Shown: positions 37,546-47,176, counted from the first letter of the stretch. The stretch: DNA of 64,000 nt from Vibrio methylphosphonaticus (GCF_023634655.1 NZ_JAMKMS010000002.1:186001-250000), one strand, 5' to 3'. Numbers and translations are program-made. The notes: a model not told the origin generated them from the letters alone.

Positions 37546-40383
37546 ATGAGCAATTGTGTCAATCCAAGCCGACGTACATTTATTAAGCAATGTGTCATTG
37601 GTGGTGTGACGGTTTATAGTGCACCTATGTTATTCAATACCAGTGAAGCAGCACAAACAAGTATCAACGAGTCAATAAAAAGCCACTGGAAGCTCGACGG
37701 CGAACCTCAATATCGAACCGATGCGATAGAAAAAGTCACTGGGCAAAAAATCTACGGCCGAGATTACCGAGCACGTGATATAAGCGGTTGGCCAGATCAA
37801 CAGCATTACGGTTATATCCTCCGTGCAAACAAAGCCAATCATATCTTTGAAGGTTTTGACCTAAGCGGCTTACCTGATGACGCTCAGCCATATCGAGTCG
37901 TCACCCAAAGCGACCTCGAGCAGAATGAGCTTCGCCTTCCGGCTTATTACGGCAAAAATATGCTTCTAAAAGAAGGCAACGCGCCTGACTACCTTGGCCA
38001 TGAACTCGCCATTTTGCTCTTCGACTCATTTAGTAAATTTAAAAAAGCCAAGATTCGACTTCAATTTAATGACTCCGTTGTCCGTTACGGCGCAGAAGTC
38101 CCGTTAATCATGGCCAATCAAGACCCTTATGCGACATGGCGGATTGTTCGTGAGGAAAATGCCAACGGCCGAAATGCCAAAGACGCTTTCTCAGTACTAG
38201 AAGATGGCATGATTTTTACTGGCGTAAAAGATCATAAACCAGACTGGCCTATGGGCGATAAAAATAGTGTTAATAACACCGCGAGAGCGGTTTATTATGC
38301 CGATGGCATCGCTAATGATTTAAGCAAAAATGAAAACGATTGGCTTATCATCGACAGAGAGTTTAACACTCAGTCAGTGGAGCCTATGATGTTTGAAGCG
38401 GAAGCTTTCAACGGTTACCTCAACCCTGAAACCCAGACGCTGCATGTTGTGATCACCACTCAATCGCCCCAAGATTTTCATGAGATGAGCGCTAAGATTT
38501 TGTCTGAAAGCCCTCTCACCCAACAAGTCAAAAACTTAGTGGTCCACTCTCCTTTCATCGGTGGTGGCTTTGGTGCTAAAGACCATACTATATTCCCCTA
38601 CTACGGCGTGATCGCAAGCTTATTTGCCAACGGACCGCTTCGTATCGCCAACGACCGTTTTGAGCAGTTCCAATCCGGTCTTAAGCGTCACCCATTCATT
38701 ATTACAAACAAACTGGCATTCAATAAAAAGACCCACAAAATTGCAGCTCTGAAATCGCGTATGCTCGTCGATGGTGGGGGTCGCTTAAATTTCTCTTCAT
38801 CCGTTACTATGGTTGGAGCAAGTGCGCTGCAAGGCATCTATTATATCCCAAGAAATGATATTGAAGCCGTTTGTTACCCCTCTCAAACCCCACATTGCGG
38901 ATCAATGCGTGGTTACGGAACACTGCAATCTATGCCAACCATCGAATTGATGCTCAATGAAGCTGCAGAAGAATTAAACATTGACCCTTTCACTATACGT
39001 CGCGCGAACGCAATGCAATCAGGCGACAAGAACACACAAGGCGCCATCCCAAATGGTGCCGCGCGTTACCATGAAATGCTTGATATGGCAGAGCAGCACC
39101 CTGTGTGGGTTGACCGCATAGCGAAAAAGAAAGCATTTGAAGAAGAAAACCCCAACCTGTTATACGGTGTTGGCTTTAGTATCGTGACCAAGGATTACGG
39201 TACTGGTGCGGCCTCACCTTCTGGGTCGGTGGAGATAACGCCTGAAGGAAAGGTCATCGTTCAATCTTGTTTTGTCGAAATGGGAACGGGAACCGATACA
39301 GCCCAAGGCGTGATAACAAAAAAATATTTAGGCGTTTTAGCGGATGACGTTGTGGGTGGTGTTATTGAAGAGTTTGAAGCAATGGAGCTTTTTGATACCG
39401 AAGACCCTTATTTAATGTCGCAAGAGCACCAGGATAAAATGCAAAAGGACCCGCGTTGGACGCCAGTTGTCCCAATGGCATCGTCAGCATCAATGTCTGC
39501 GTTTTATCAATCCCACGTCACTGAACAAGCAAGTCGTATCCTTTTTGAGCAGTCACTTTACCCAGCAGCTATTGCCATTTGGAAGGAACAATTCTACAAC
39601 GGCAACTTAACCGAACCTGATTTTGACAACATTCTCGATGCTCGCTGGGTCGACGGTAAGTTAACGCTTCAAGGTTACCCTGGAATCCCTTTCAAAACGC
39701 TAGCCATGAAAGCTCACGCTAACGGTTCAATTACCAGCGTCATGGTACATGGTTTCAATCGATGGGCTTGGGCAAATTCCGCATTTGACCTCAATGGCAA
39801 ACGCAGCACCTACCCAATTGACGGGTTAGCAGTGAAGTACGGGATCAGTGCAAAACCCTATACGAAGAACAAGTTTGGGTATCAAGTGATTGAAAGACGC
39901 GCCGTTGACTATCCAAAAGTACAGCTAAACAATGCAATGGTGACCTATTACGCCCCCGCCGCAACGCTTGCCGAAATCGCGATTGATAAAGCCACTGGAC
40001 ACGTCAATATTTTAGAAACTCATACTTGGTTAGAAGCAGGTCGAGTGATTGTGCCAGAACTTGTAGAAGGCCAAATAGAAGGCGGGCTAGCTATGGGTGT
40101 GGGCCACACTTTATATGAATATCTACCGGCAGATGAGAGCGGTGCTGGTAACGGAACGTGGAACCTTAACCGCTACCAAGTACCACTGGCGAGTCATATA
40201 CCGGTATGGAATATGAAGCATACTATTTTGCCCCCACTATCTGAGACAGATAACCCTAAGGGGATTGCAGAAGTTGTGATGGTGCCCGTTGTCGCCGCGC
40301 TTGTTGAGGCAATCTATCAAGCAACCAATACGCGTTTTTACCACTTACCCGTTACACCACAAGATATCATGAAGGTAGTTTAA
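37546..40383 (+). CDS. Tat-exported molybdenum hydroxylase large subunit (xanthine dehydrogenase / isoquinoline oxidoreductase beta type)
   Basis: 945 residues from ATG 37546, which has the strong AAGGGGGG site; an upstream in-frame ATG (37489) is less likely. The N terminus has a twin-arginine signal (PSRRTFIKQC) followed by a hydrophobic stretch, so it is folded with cofactor and exported. The molybdopterin-binding motif IGGGFGAKDHT (about residue 350), MRGYGTLQSMP and the C-terminal KGIAEVVMVPV, whose Glu fits the active-site base, mark the family. No FAD subunit is encoded nearby. The next two genes supply the 2Fe-2S subunit and a cytochrome c. Likely oxidises an aldehyde or N-heterocycle in the periplasm. 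Confidence 0.92.
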   Translation: MSNCVNPSRRTFIKQCVIGGVTVYSAPMLFNTSEAAQTSINESIKSHWKLDGEPQYRTDAIEKVTGQKIYGRDYRARDISGWPDQQHYGYILRANKANHIFEGFDLSGLPDDAQPYRVVTQSDLEQNELRLPAYYGKNMLLKEGNAPDYLGHELAILLFDSFSKFKKAKIRLQFNDSVVRYGAEVPLIMANQDPYATWRIVREENANGRNAKDAFSVLEDGMIFTGVKDHKPDWPMGDKNSVNNTARAVYYADGIANDLSKNENDWLIIDREFNTQSVEPMMFEAEAFNGYLNPETQTLHVVITTQSPQDFHEMSAKILSESPLTQQVKNLVVHSPFIGGGFGAKDHTIFPYYGVIASLFANGPLRIANDRFEQFQSGLKRHPFIITNKLAFNKKTHKIAALKSRMLVDGGGRLNFSSSVTMVGASALQGIYYIPRNDIEAVCYPSQTPHCGSMRGYGTLQSMPTIELMLNEAAEELNIDPFTIRRANAMQSGDKNTQGAIPNGAARYHEMLDMAEQHPVWVDRIAKKKAFEEENPNLLYGVGFSIVTKDYGTGAASPSGSVEITPEGKVIVQSCFVEMGTGTDTAQGVITKKYLGVLADDVVGGVIEEFEAMELFDTEDPYLMSQEHQDKMQKDPRWTPVVPMASSASMSAFYQSHVTEQASRILFEQSLYPAAIAIWKEQFYNGNLTEPDFDNILDARWVDGKLTLQGYPGIPFKTLAMKAHANGSITSVMVHGFNRWAWANSAFDLNGKRSTYPIDGLAVKYGISAKPYTKNKFGYQVIERRAVDYPKVQLNNAMVTYYAPAATLAEIAIDKATGHVNILETHTWLEAGRVIVPELVEGQIEGGLAMGVGHTLYEYLPADESGAGNGTWNLNRYQVPLASHIPVWNMKHTILPPLSETDNPKGIAEVVMVPVVAALVEAIYQATNTRFYHLPVTPQDIMKVV

Positions 40384-40916
40384 TGATGGCATCGATTATA
40401 CTCACTATAAACAACAAAATTTATGGACCACTCGACATAGATCCAGAAATCACGATGTTGGAGTTTCTTCATGAATATCTGAATCTTACCGGAACAAAGT
40501 TTGGTTGTGGTCAAGGGATTTGTTCAGCATGCGTTATTATCCAAGATAACGAAGATGGCACCTCTGAAATACATAAAACGTGCATCACCAACGCGCTTGG
40601 TTTTAATGGTAAAACACTTCGTACCATAGAAGGTCACGCTGAACGGGACGATAAAGGAGAAATTATCTCTCTTCATCCCGTCCAAGAATCCTTGATCAAA
40701 GGGTTTGCTTTCCAATGTGGTTGGTGTACGTCCGGTTTTACCAACCATACTATCGCCCTAATTGAAGAGCTAAAACGAAACCCTATTCCCGTCGAAGAAA
40801 TTGAAGAAAAAATCGAGGAAACATTAGGCGAACATGTTTGTCGTTGTACTGGCTACGTAAAATACTATGCCGCTGTCAAGGAAGCGATTCTAAACACGGA
40901 AGGAGCGACCCGATGA
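40383..40916 (+). CDS. 2Fe-2S subunit of the molybdenum hydroxylase
   Basis: 177 residues. The plant-type ferredoxin domain has GCGQGICSACVI plus a later Cys (HKTC), and the all-helical domain has QCGWCTSGF and HVCRCTGYVKYY. Together they hold the two clusters of xanthine-oxidase-family small subunits. No signal of its own is visible, so it is probably exported together with the Tat-bearing large subunit. Its ATG overlaps the large-subunit stop (TAATG); ATG at 40386 is an alternative. Confidence 0.94.
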   Translation: MMASIILTINNKIYGPLDIDPEITMLEFLHEYLNLTGTKFGCGQGICSACVIIQDNEDGTSEIHKTCITNALGFNGKTLRTIEGHAERDDKGEIISLHPVQESLIKGFAFQCGWCTSGFTNHTIALIEELKRNPIPVEEIEEKIEETLGEHVCRCTGYVKYYAAVKEAILNTEGATR

Positions 40917-42139
40917 ACATAAAAACACTAACTTGCTTGATCGGTGTGTTTGGTCTGACTCAGCACGCCGTCGCTGATAAGAGTGAGCAGATAGAAAAAG
41001 GTAAGTACCTCGCTGAAATGAGTGACTGTTACGCGTGCCACACCATTGAAGGCGGTGAACCTTATGGTGGCGGGCTTCCTTTTGTTACCCCTTTTGGTAC
41101 GGTCTATTCTACAAACATCACCCCCGACTCCGAAGAAGGGATCGGTCATTACTCGTACCAAGATTTTTATGATGCGCTTCACAATGGTGGAGCACCCGGT
41201 GGTCACCTTTACCCTGCCATGCCATATACATCATTTACGGGCATTAACGACGACGATACCCAAGCACTCTTTGCATACTTCCAAAGTATTAAACCATCGA
41301 GTCAGCCCAATAAAGACAATGACATGATGTTTCCTGCTAATCTTCGTTTTGGTCTAAATGCTTGGAACATGTTGAACCTAGAAGAAGTGAATTACAGCCC
41401 CGTAACGGGCAAAAGTGCTGAGTGGAATCGTGGGAACTACATTGTGAACACCTTCGGCCACTGTGGTGAATGTCATACACCCCGCAACATCATGATGGGC
41501 ATGGATTCTGAGCGCCATTTGCAAGGTGCCATGATTGGGTCGGTATTCGCGCCAAACATTACGCCGGCGTACCTTAATCAACAAGGTTGGAGCACCCAAG
41601 ATATAAAAGACATGTTACTGCACGGTTATTCGAGAAAAGGGACCGTTGTAGGTGAAATGTACGAGGCTATTTTCCACAGTTTGAGCAAGTTCGATGACGA
41701 CGATTTAAATGCAGCCGCCGTTTATTTGTTAGATTCCGACAGCAATGTCGAAGGTAAAGCGCTCACTTTCCGTCCTGATAATGCACAAGGTGAGGGACGC
41801 GAAGTGTACCAAGCCTTTTGCGCCCATTGTCATGGGTATGAAGGTCAAGGCAAACCGAACTATGCCCCTAGTATGCAAGGCAACGGTACTCTTTCCCAAG
41901 AAAATCACTTTAATAGCGTCAGTGCAATTTTATACGGCATCAAGCCTCAATATTACACCCCAACCAATGCGTTCTACACCATGCCAGGTTACGACAAACA
42001 ATTAAGTAATGAAGACCTGATGCATTTACTCAATTACTTAACCGCGACCTACACAGAAAATAGTGCTCAGCTCAGTGTAGAGCAAACCAAAGAAATACGA
42101 ACATCCGTGACGGAGAGTCAAAAAAATGCAACTCACTGA
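40913..42139 (+). CDS. Triheme cytochrome c electron acceptor of the molybdenum hydroxylase
   Basis: 409 residues with a Sec signal peptide (about 20 residues, ending QHAVA). Three heme-binding CxxCH motifs are seen: CYACH (Cys39), CGECH (about 185) and CAHCH (about 300). This is the layout of membrane-associated cytochrome subunits of alcohol, gluconate and aldehyde dehydrogenases. ATG overlaps the previous stop (ATGA). It should take electrons from the 2Fe-2S subunit and pass them to the respiratory chain. No C-terminal membrane anchor is evident. Confidence 0.92.
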   Translation: MNIKTLTCLIGVFGLTQHAVADKSEQIEKGKYLAEMSDCYACHTIEGGEPYGGGLPFVTPFGTVYSTNITPDSEEGIGHYSYQDFYDALHNGGAPGGHLYPAMPYTSFTGINDDDTQALFAYFQSIKPSSQPNKDNDMMFPANLRFGLNAWNMLNLEEVNYSPVTGKSAEWNRGNYIVNTFGHCGECHTPRNIMMGMDSERHLQGAMIGSVFAPNITPAYLNQQGWSTQDIKDMLLHGYSRKGTVVGEMYEAIFHSLSKFDDDDLNAAAVYLLDSDSNVEGKALTFRPDNAQGEGREVYQAFCAHCHGYEGQGKPNYAPSMQGNGTLSQENHFNSVSAILYGIKPQYYTPTNAFYTMPGYDKQLSNEDLMHLLNYLTATYTENSAQLSVEQTKEIRTSVTESQKNATH

Positions 42140-43094
42140 TCTACACATATTGCGTGACATTCAAGGGTGGATGCAAGATCGTCATAGCTTTTGGTTATGT
42201 ACGATATTGGCCACGTATGGCTCGTCTCCCCGGCCTGTCGGTTCTTTATTTGCTTGGAATGGTTCGCAAAGGCTTGGCTCAATTTCTGGAGGGTGCCTTG
42301 AAGATGCTTTTATTCAAAAGTTAGAATGTGGTTTTATCAAGCGCTTCCCGCAGGTCACTACTTACGGAAAGGATCTTGTCGATAACGATATCACCATCGA
42401 GCTTCCCTGCGGTGGAAGCATTAAATTGCTGGTTGAGCACTATACTCCTAGCCACTACCATTTATTGAACACATTTATAGACAGTGCCAATCAAAAGCGC
42501 CCTTTCCATAAGGTTATTGACTTACACAGCGGTGATATTCATTACTATGATGACACTGAGGTGTCGTCTCTACAATCTGAGCCGAGCGAACAAATCATCC
42601 ACATACATTATCAACAGGTCACCCAATTATTAATTCTCGGCATCAGCCAAGTCAGTGAATGGGTAGCAAAACTTGGCCTAATGGCGGGGTTCTGTGTGAA
42701 AATTTGTGATATGCGTGAAGAGCTTGCACAAAGTTGGAATGTCCCTGCCACCGAGCAATACGAAGCGGTAGAAGTCATTTGGAGAAGCCCGGATTTGTTT
42801 GTTGAAGAGTACATCACCGACAATACCGCAGTCTTAGCGTTAGCACACGACCCTAGAATCGATGATTTAGGTCTAATGGCAGCCTTGGAATTGAACCCTT
42901 TTTATGTGGGCGCAATGGGCTCACAACTTACCACACAAAAAAGAGTCAAGCGGTTAGAGGGAGTTGGTGGCATTGGTCAAGAAGATATGAAGAAACTAAA
43001 AGCGCCGATTGGGCTTGCTATCAACAGCAAAACACCATTTGAAATCGCGATATCCGTCATCGCAGATATCATTGCGACCAAAAATCGCGGTTAA
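42126..43094 (+). CDS. XdhC/CoxI-family maturation factor
   Basis: 322 residues. The N-terminal XdhC domain (ATYGSSPRPVGSLFAW, GSISGGCLED) and C-terminal Rossmann domain (AVLALAHDPRIDDLGLMAAL, YVGAMGSQLTTQKR) match proteins that sulfurate and insert the molybdenum cofactor into xanthine-dehydrogenase-like enzymes. Overlaps the cytochrome gene by 14 bases. Cytoplasmic; should act on the large subunit before Tat export. Confidence 0.92.
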   Translation: MQLTDLHILRDIQGWMQDRHSFWLCTILATYGSSPRPVGSLFAWNGSQRLGSISGGCLEDAFIQKLECGFIKRFPQVTTYGKDLVDNDITIELPCGGSIKLLVEHYTPSHYHLLNTFIDSANQKRPFHKVIDLHSGDIHYYDDTEVSSLQSEPSEQIIHIHYQQVTQLLILGISQVSEWVAKLGLMAGFCVKICDMREELAQSWNVPATEQYEAVEVIWRSPDLFVEEYITDNTAVLALAHDPRIDDLGLMAALELNPFYVGAMGSQLTTQKRVKRLEGVGGIGQEDMKKLKAPIGLAINSKTPFEIAISVIADIIATKNRG

Positions 43095-43096
43095 AT

Positions 43097-43714
43097 ATGG
43101 AAACCATCGCTTTACTCCTTGCCGCGGGGAATAGCCAACGTTTTGGTGAAGACAAGCGCTTCATTGGATCTCCCCCTCTTCTATCAAAAACACTATTGTC
43201 TTTGTATTCCACCTTTGACCGTGTCGTCTTGGTCCATAAAGATGGCGACGACTTATCATCTATTAACATTGATTATGCTAAGGTCACATTAGTCTCGCAT
43301 GATAATACTCATGACCCAAGTTTAGGCGCATCAATAGCACGAGGGATAAAAACAATACTCAGTGTCGACAACCCGCCTGACTTTTGTGCGATCTTCCTCG
43401 CAGACATGCCTTTTATCCACTCAATGACGTTAACTAATCTCGTTCGTTTTACAGAGGAAAAACACACCCAATCATTAACGACGACCATTATTTGTCGCCC
43501 TCGTTTTGAAGGTCAGTCCGGACACCCTGTTATTTTCTCTCGTGCGCTATTCGATGCGTTGTCACGGCTAACACGGGAAGAAGGGGCAAAAAGTATCATC
43601 AAACAAAACCATGCACATTTTTATGAATTCGATTGTGATGATTTAGGCGTATGTGCTGATATCGATACGCTAGAAGCGGCTAAGTTACACGGTCTTCTAA
43701 CGAGTTCCACGTAA
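43097..43714 (+). CDS. MocA-like molybdenum cofactor nucleotidyltransferase
   Basis: 205 residues of the MobA/MocA NTP-transferase fold: LLAAGNSQRFGEDKRFIGSP (nucleotide loop), FLADMPFIHS (metal-binding Asp) and GQSGHPVIFS. Its place in a hydroxylase operon favours MocA, which makes molybdopterin cytosine dinucleotide. The start is 2 bases after the xdhC-like stop with no separate ribosome-binding site. Only 6 bases separate it from the convergent MarR gene. Confidence 0.88.
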   Translation: METIALLLAAGNSQRFGEDKRFIGSPPLLSKTLLSLYSTFDRVVLVHKDGDDLSSINIDYAKVTLVSHDNTHDPSLGASIARGIKTILSVDNPPDFCAIFLADMPFIHSMTLTNLVRFTEEKHTQSLTTTIICRPRFEGQSGHPVIFSRALFDALSRLTREEGAKSIIKQNHAHFYEFDCDDLGVCADIDTLEAAKLHGLLTSST

Positions 43715-43720
43715 TTTTGA

Positions 43721-44191
43721 TTACGGTTTGAGAAAACCATCGATATTGTGATTCATTCGGTCTGTAACACGGAGGAAAGCTTCAAGATCCTCTGGTGTGG
43801 AACCACTTGTCAAAATCTCATTAACTTGATGCAAAACTCTGCGGATTTCAGGGATAACTTGCTGGCCTTTTTCTGTACAGAAAAGACAGAAAGCGCGCTT
43901 GTCTTGCTCATCACGAACTTTGTGCACGTAGCCGTTATCAATAAGCTTCTTAACCGATTTCGCAATCGCTGATTTATCAATATTCCTTTTACTCGCAATT
44001 TGCTCCTGAGAAGTGCCCTCGTCCCAAGCGATCATGTTAAGTATGTGAAACTGACCATTTCCTAGCGAGTACTTATCTAAAAAGTGGGAAAGTAGCCTAT
44101 TCTTATTTCGATACACATCATCCAATGTTTTATCGAAAGAAATCTGGTTCTTATCAGGCCTGCTTGTGTAGTCGCGTGGTTTACCGTTCAT
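43721..44191 (-). CDS. MarR-family transcriptional regulator
   Basis: 156 residues with a winged helix-turn-helix: GTSQEQIASKRNIDKSAIAKSVK (recognition region, about residues 60-82) followed by the wing VRDEQDKRAFCLFCTEKGQQ. Dimeric regulators of this class sense phenolic or aldehyde-like ligands. Two matching 18-bp palindromes lie just upstream, between it and the DUF1566 gene. It converges on the hydroxylase operon, whose own promoter region shows no copy of the motif. Direct control of the DUF1566 gene and itself is therefore better supported. Confidence 0.9.
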   Translation of the reverse strand: MNGKPRDYTSRPDKNQISFDKTLDDVYRNKNRLLSHFLDKYSLGNGQFHILNMIAWDEGTSQEQIASKRNIDKSAIAKSVKKLIDNGYVHKVRDEQDKRAFCLFCTEKGQQVIPEIRRVLHQVNEILTSGSTPEDLEAFLRVTDRMNHNIDGFLKP

Positions 44192-44242
44192 AGAGATTGT
44201 TACTTTTAGATATTGGCCAGTTAGAGTGTTTATACAGCAATA

Positions 44243-44302
44243 TAGTTGACAGGTCTACTATATATCTATATCTTGACTTCAAATTAGTTGACATGCCAAC
44301 TA
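44243..44302. promoter_or_regulatory. Two candidate MarR operators
   Basis: TAGTTGACAGGTCTACTA (44243-44260) and TAGTTGACATGCCAACTA (44285-44302) are near-perfect palindromes with the same first half. They are 42 bp apart, four helical turns, in the divergent region between the MarR and DUF1566 genes. Confidence 0.75.
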
Positions 44303-44394
44303 ATGCAGTTTGATTACTTATTGTGCCCGTAGCGTGCTATATCAGTCATGACATAGGTTCGATCAAGCGGTGCACAGAGACGATTCTCCTACCA

Positions 44395-44413
44395 GCAAAT
44401 GATTATCATTAAT
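44395..44413. promoter_or_regulatory. Possible Fur box before the DUF1566 gene
   Basis: AATGATTATCATT is a perfect palindrome inside a 19-bp stretch matching the Fur consensus (GATAATGATAATCATTATC) at about 14 positions. It ends 12 bases before the DUF1566 start codon, in a position to block transcription or translation initiation. Iron control is inference. Confidence 0.4.
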
Positions 44414-44425
44414 TAGGTGATTTAT

Positions 44426-45640
44426 ATGTCTAAAATTTTAAAAACCTCATTACTAGCGGGATTAGTTTTATCATTACTTAATCCCGTTTATGCCCAGCTT
44501 GAAGCGCCTAAATTGCCAGATACGGGTCAAAGTGTTCAATATGATGTTAAAGGCGACCCATTAGTTGCCTCTAAGAGCAGCTTGTTTACTGGTCAAGATG
44601 CGTCTGTTAAAGGGGTGCCATTAAGCTATAAAGATAATGGAGATGGAACCGTTACTGACCTCAATACCGGTTTAATGTGGCAGAAAAGCCACGATACAAC
44701 CAAAAGAAATTTAGCCGATTCAGAAGCCGTCGTAGAGGCAATGACCTTAGGTGGTCACAATGATTGGCGATTGCCCACAATCAAAGAACTCTATTCTTTG
44801 GCCAATTTTGACGGTGAATTAATGAAACCTGATAGTGGCAAGAAAAGTAGCCCATATCTTGATACTGAGTATTTCGACTTCGAGTATGACAAGCGAGTTC
44901 CATTTGCTGGTGCATTCTGGTCAAGCACGGTTTATAACAAAGGGGATGTACAAAACTTTACCACTCACGGTGGTCTTGAAGGTGGCTTTGGATTTAACTT
45001 TGCAGATGGTCATATCAAATCTTACGAAACCGGTATGTTCTTCGATGGCACAGCCATTAAAAAATCGGATAACATGTTTGTTCCTGGTAACTATGTGCGT
45101 GCTGTCCGCAATACAACAACGCTCTATGATATGGAGTATGTTGATAATCAAGATGACACCATCACTGACCAGTCGACAGGTTTAATGTGGGCGAAAAGTG
45201 ATAGTGGTGAACGAATGGATTGGGTCGAAGCGTTAGAGTTCGCAGAAAACGCGAATCTTGCTGGGTATGGTGACTGGCGTCTGCCTAACGCAAAAGAACT
45301 TCAATCGTTAATCGATTATGAGAAGAAGGATTTGCCTGCGATTAACACCGAGTTCTTTGATGTCACCCCAACTCAATTCGAATCACAACAAGATTCTTAT
45401 TATTTTTGGACAAGTACAACACAAGGTGATTTTAAATATACCGCGGTATACGTTGCTTTTGGGCAGGCATGGAGTAAGAAGAACTCAGATGCTAGCGAGT
45501 ACTTTGATTGGCATGGTGCAGGTGCTCAACGCAGTGACCCCAAAAGCGGTTCTCCGGCAGATTATGAGCTCGCCTCTGATATGGCAACGGATTATATCTC
45601 GGTTGATAATTGGGTTCGCCTGGTTCGAGATGCAAAGTAA
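44426..45640 (+). CDS. Exported protein with two DUF1566 (Lcl) domains
   Basis: 404 residues from ATG 44426, with AGG 8 bases upstream; an in-frame GTG lies at 44417. A signal peptide ends at VYAQ. Two DUF1566 modules follow, each opening with a DGTVTDLNTGLMWQK-like strand (about residues 70 and 246) and containing a DWRLPT/NxKEL helix. DUF1566 domains are C-type-lectin-like and usually secreted or surface-exposed, with unknown ligand. Divergent from the MarR gene, and followed by a strong terminator. Confidence 0.85.
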   Translation: MSKILKTSLLAGLVLSLLNPVYAQLEAPKLPDTGQSVQYDVKGDPLVASKSSLFTGQDASVKGVPLSYKDNGDGTVTDLNTGLMWQKSHDTTKRNLADSEAVVEAMTLGGHNDWRLPTIKELYSLANFDGELMKPDSGKKSSPYLDTEYFDFEYDKRVPFAGAFWSSTVYNKGDVQNFTTHGGLEGGFGFNFADGHIKSYETGMFFDGTAIKKSDNMFVPGNYVRAVRNTTTLYDMEYVDNQDDTITDQSTGLMWAKSDSGERMDWVEALEFAENANLAGYGDWRLPNAKELQSLIDYEKKDLPAINTEFFDVTPTQFESQQDSYYFWTSTTQGDFKYTAVYVAFGQAWSKKNSDASEYFDWHGAGAQRSDPKSGSPADYELASDMATDYISVDNWVRLVRDAK

Positions 45641-45661
45641 TAAAATGACAACATAAGAACT

Positions 45662-45687
45662 AAAGGACACCCCATGTGTCCTTTTTT
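45662..45687 (+). terminator. Terminator of the DUF1566 gene
   Basis: AAAGGACAC pairs with GTGTCCTTT around CCCAT, followed by further T residues. Confidence 0.92.
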
Positions 45688-46075
45688 CGCTGCATTATTC
45701 CTATTCCCTTCCAGCATTGGCATTCTATCGGTGCGATGGCCCCTTCCTCACTAGACACGACTCTTATTACAAATAGTAGGTCAAATACCCAACCTTAATG
45801 TGTGATAGATAAATACCCGAGTTCATAATCGAATAATTTCGTGTTTCATACTTCGTCAGTACACTTCTTGAAGCGATTTTGGTTTGGTGAGTAATGAATT
45901 TTCATCAACTCGACTACCCAAGTTTCGGTATGTCATCAAATGGTCATTAGAATATCTGATTACGTATAGCTTTCAGCCAAATTGAAAAGTCACTTTGTTG
46001 TGCTTTTTTGTTACCAATTTATAATAACTTACGCGAACAAAGGCAGTTCATCACTCACTCAAGGAATTAACTCAC
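45688..46075. other. Intergenic region before the 366-residue unknown protein
   Basis: About 390 bp with no gene, repeat or transposon end that I can recognise. It presumably holds the promoter of the next gene. Confidence 0.4.
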
Positions 46076-47176
46076 ATGTCAATCAGCAAAGTTAAAAATT
46101 TGTTCTCTCGCTCTCAGTTTCCCCTTCATTACGGCTGGTTAGAGTTAGTAGAAAAGAGCATTGACGCTTCCAGTGATCAAGAGTACCTAGTGAATGAGAT
46201 TAATGGCATATCCAAACTGATGGGCGATGAGTACACCGAGGCTTTGATGTTGCTTCTTGATTCCCAACCTGAATCGCCTTATTCGTTACCTCTGAAGTTA
46301 ATGCCTTTGAAACTTTCAGCGAAAAAGAGGATAGCGACTAATAGTAGTGAGTTCGCAGGTGATTGTGAAATGATTAAATCCATGCTCTCAAAGCATGTCT
46401 CTATCGGAAGCAAAACTCCCGCAGAACAACGAAATGAACAACGCCAGACTCAAGAGCAAAAGCTGCAAGCGAGGCGTGAAGCATCAGAAAAGATGTTTAC
46501 GGAACGAAAAGCTCAATATGAGAGGGACTACATTGATTTTCCATCTATAGAGGTAGTTAAGGTACGGAGACGATCCAGAGCAGCAAAAATCCTCGAACCA
46601 TTAACCAAAGGGCAAACAATCTCTGAGAGCGATTACTTATGGTTAATCGATAAAGGTTTTGAAAATCAATATGTAAGTGGGCTGCACTACCTGAATCGAG
46701 CTGAACTAGCAAGGCGCAAATGGGAAGATACGAAGAAACCTTGGAATCTCGTGAATGCTATTGCTGATTACAGAAAGGCTGGGAATCCCAAAATTGCGGT
46801 CGATCTCGTTAACAAAAACTTCCCATTTAACTTCGCAAATGGAAACAAGAGTCTGAAATCGGCACTCTTAACCACAAGTGGTGGGGCAAAGCGTGATCTA
46901 AACATGTTTGATAAGGCGATCCAATTTGGTACTCAAGCTCATGAACTTACTAAACAAGACTACCGCCCATGCACTCTAATTGGCGCATGTAAGATGATCT
47001 TGGGAGATGTTGCTCAAGGGCATGAGTGGTATCAAAAAGCAATTAGACGTGGGTTTAACAAAGATAGCTTTGAGCAAGAGATCCGATCAATCTACAATCG
47101 AGCCAGCCGCAAAGATAAAGCCAAAATCAAACAGACCTTAATCGCTGATGGATGGGTATATCAGTGGCTCAAATAA
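46076..47176 (+). CDS. Unknown protein, 366 residues, with helical repeat C terminus
   Basis: I do not recognise this protein. The first 110 residues are mixed. Residues about 115-155 form a highly charged, Gln/Arg/Glu-rich helix (probable coiled coil, EQRNEQRQTQEQKLQARREA). The last 150 residues contain TPR-like helices (NAIADYRKAGNPKIAVDLVN, AHELTKQDYRPCTLIGACKM, GHEWYQKAIRRGF). No signal peptide or membrane segment. A good AAGGAA ribosome-binding site supports the start. Its stop lies only 5 bases from the stop of a broken transposase on the other strand, so it could be a passenger or a host gene cut close by the element. Confidence 0.75.
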   Translation: MSISKVKNLFSRSQFPLHYGWLELVEKSIDASSDQEYLVNEINGISKLMGDEYTEALMLLLDSQPESPYSLPLKLMPLKLSAKKRIATNSSEFAGDCEMIKSMLSKHVSIGSKTPAEQRNEQRQTQEQKLQARREASEKMFTERKAQYERDYIDFPSIEVVKVRRRSRAAKILEPLTKGQTISESDYLWLIDKGFENQYVSGLHYLNRAELARRKWEDTKKPWNLVNAIADYRKAGNPKIAVDLVNKNFPFNFANGNKSLKSALLTTSGGAKRDLNMFDKAIQFGTQAHELTKQDYRPCTLIGACKMILGDVAQGHEWYQKAIRRGFNKDSFEQEIRSIYNRASRKDKAKIKQTLIADGWVYQWLK

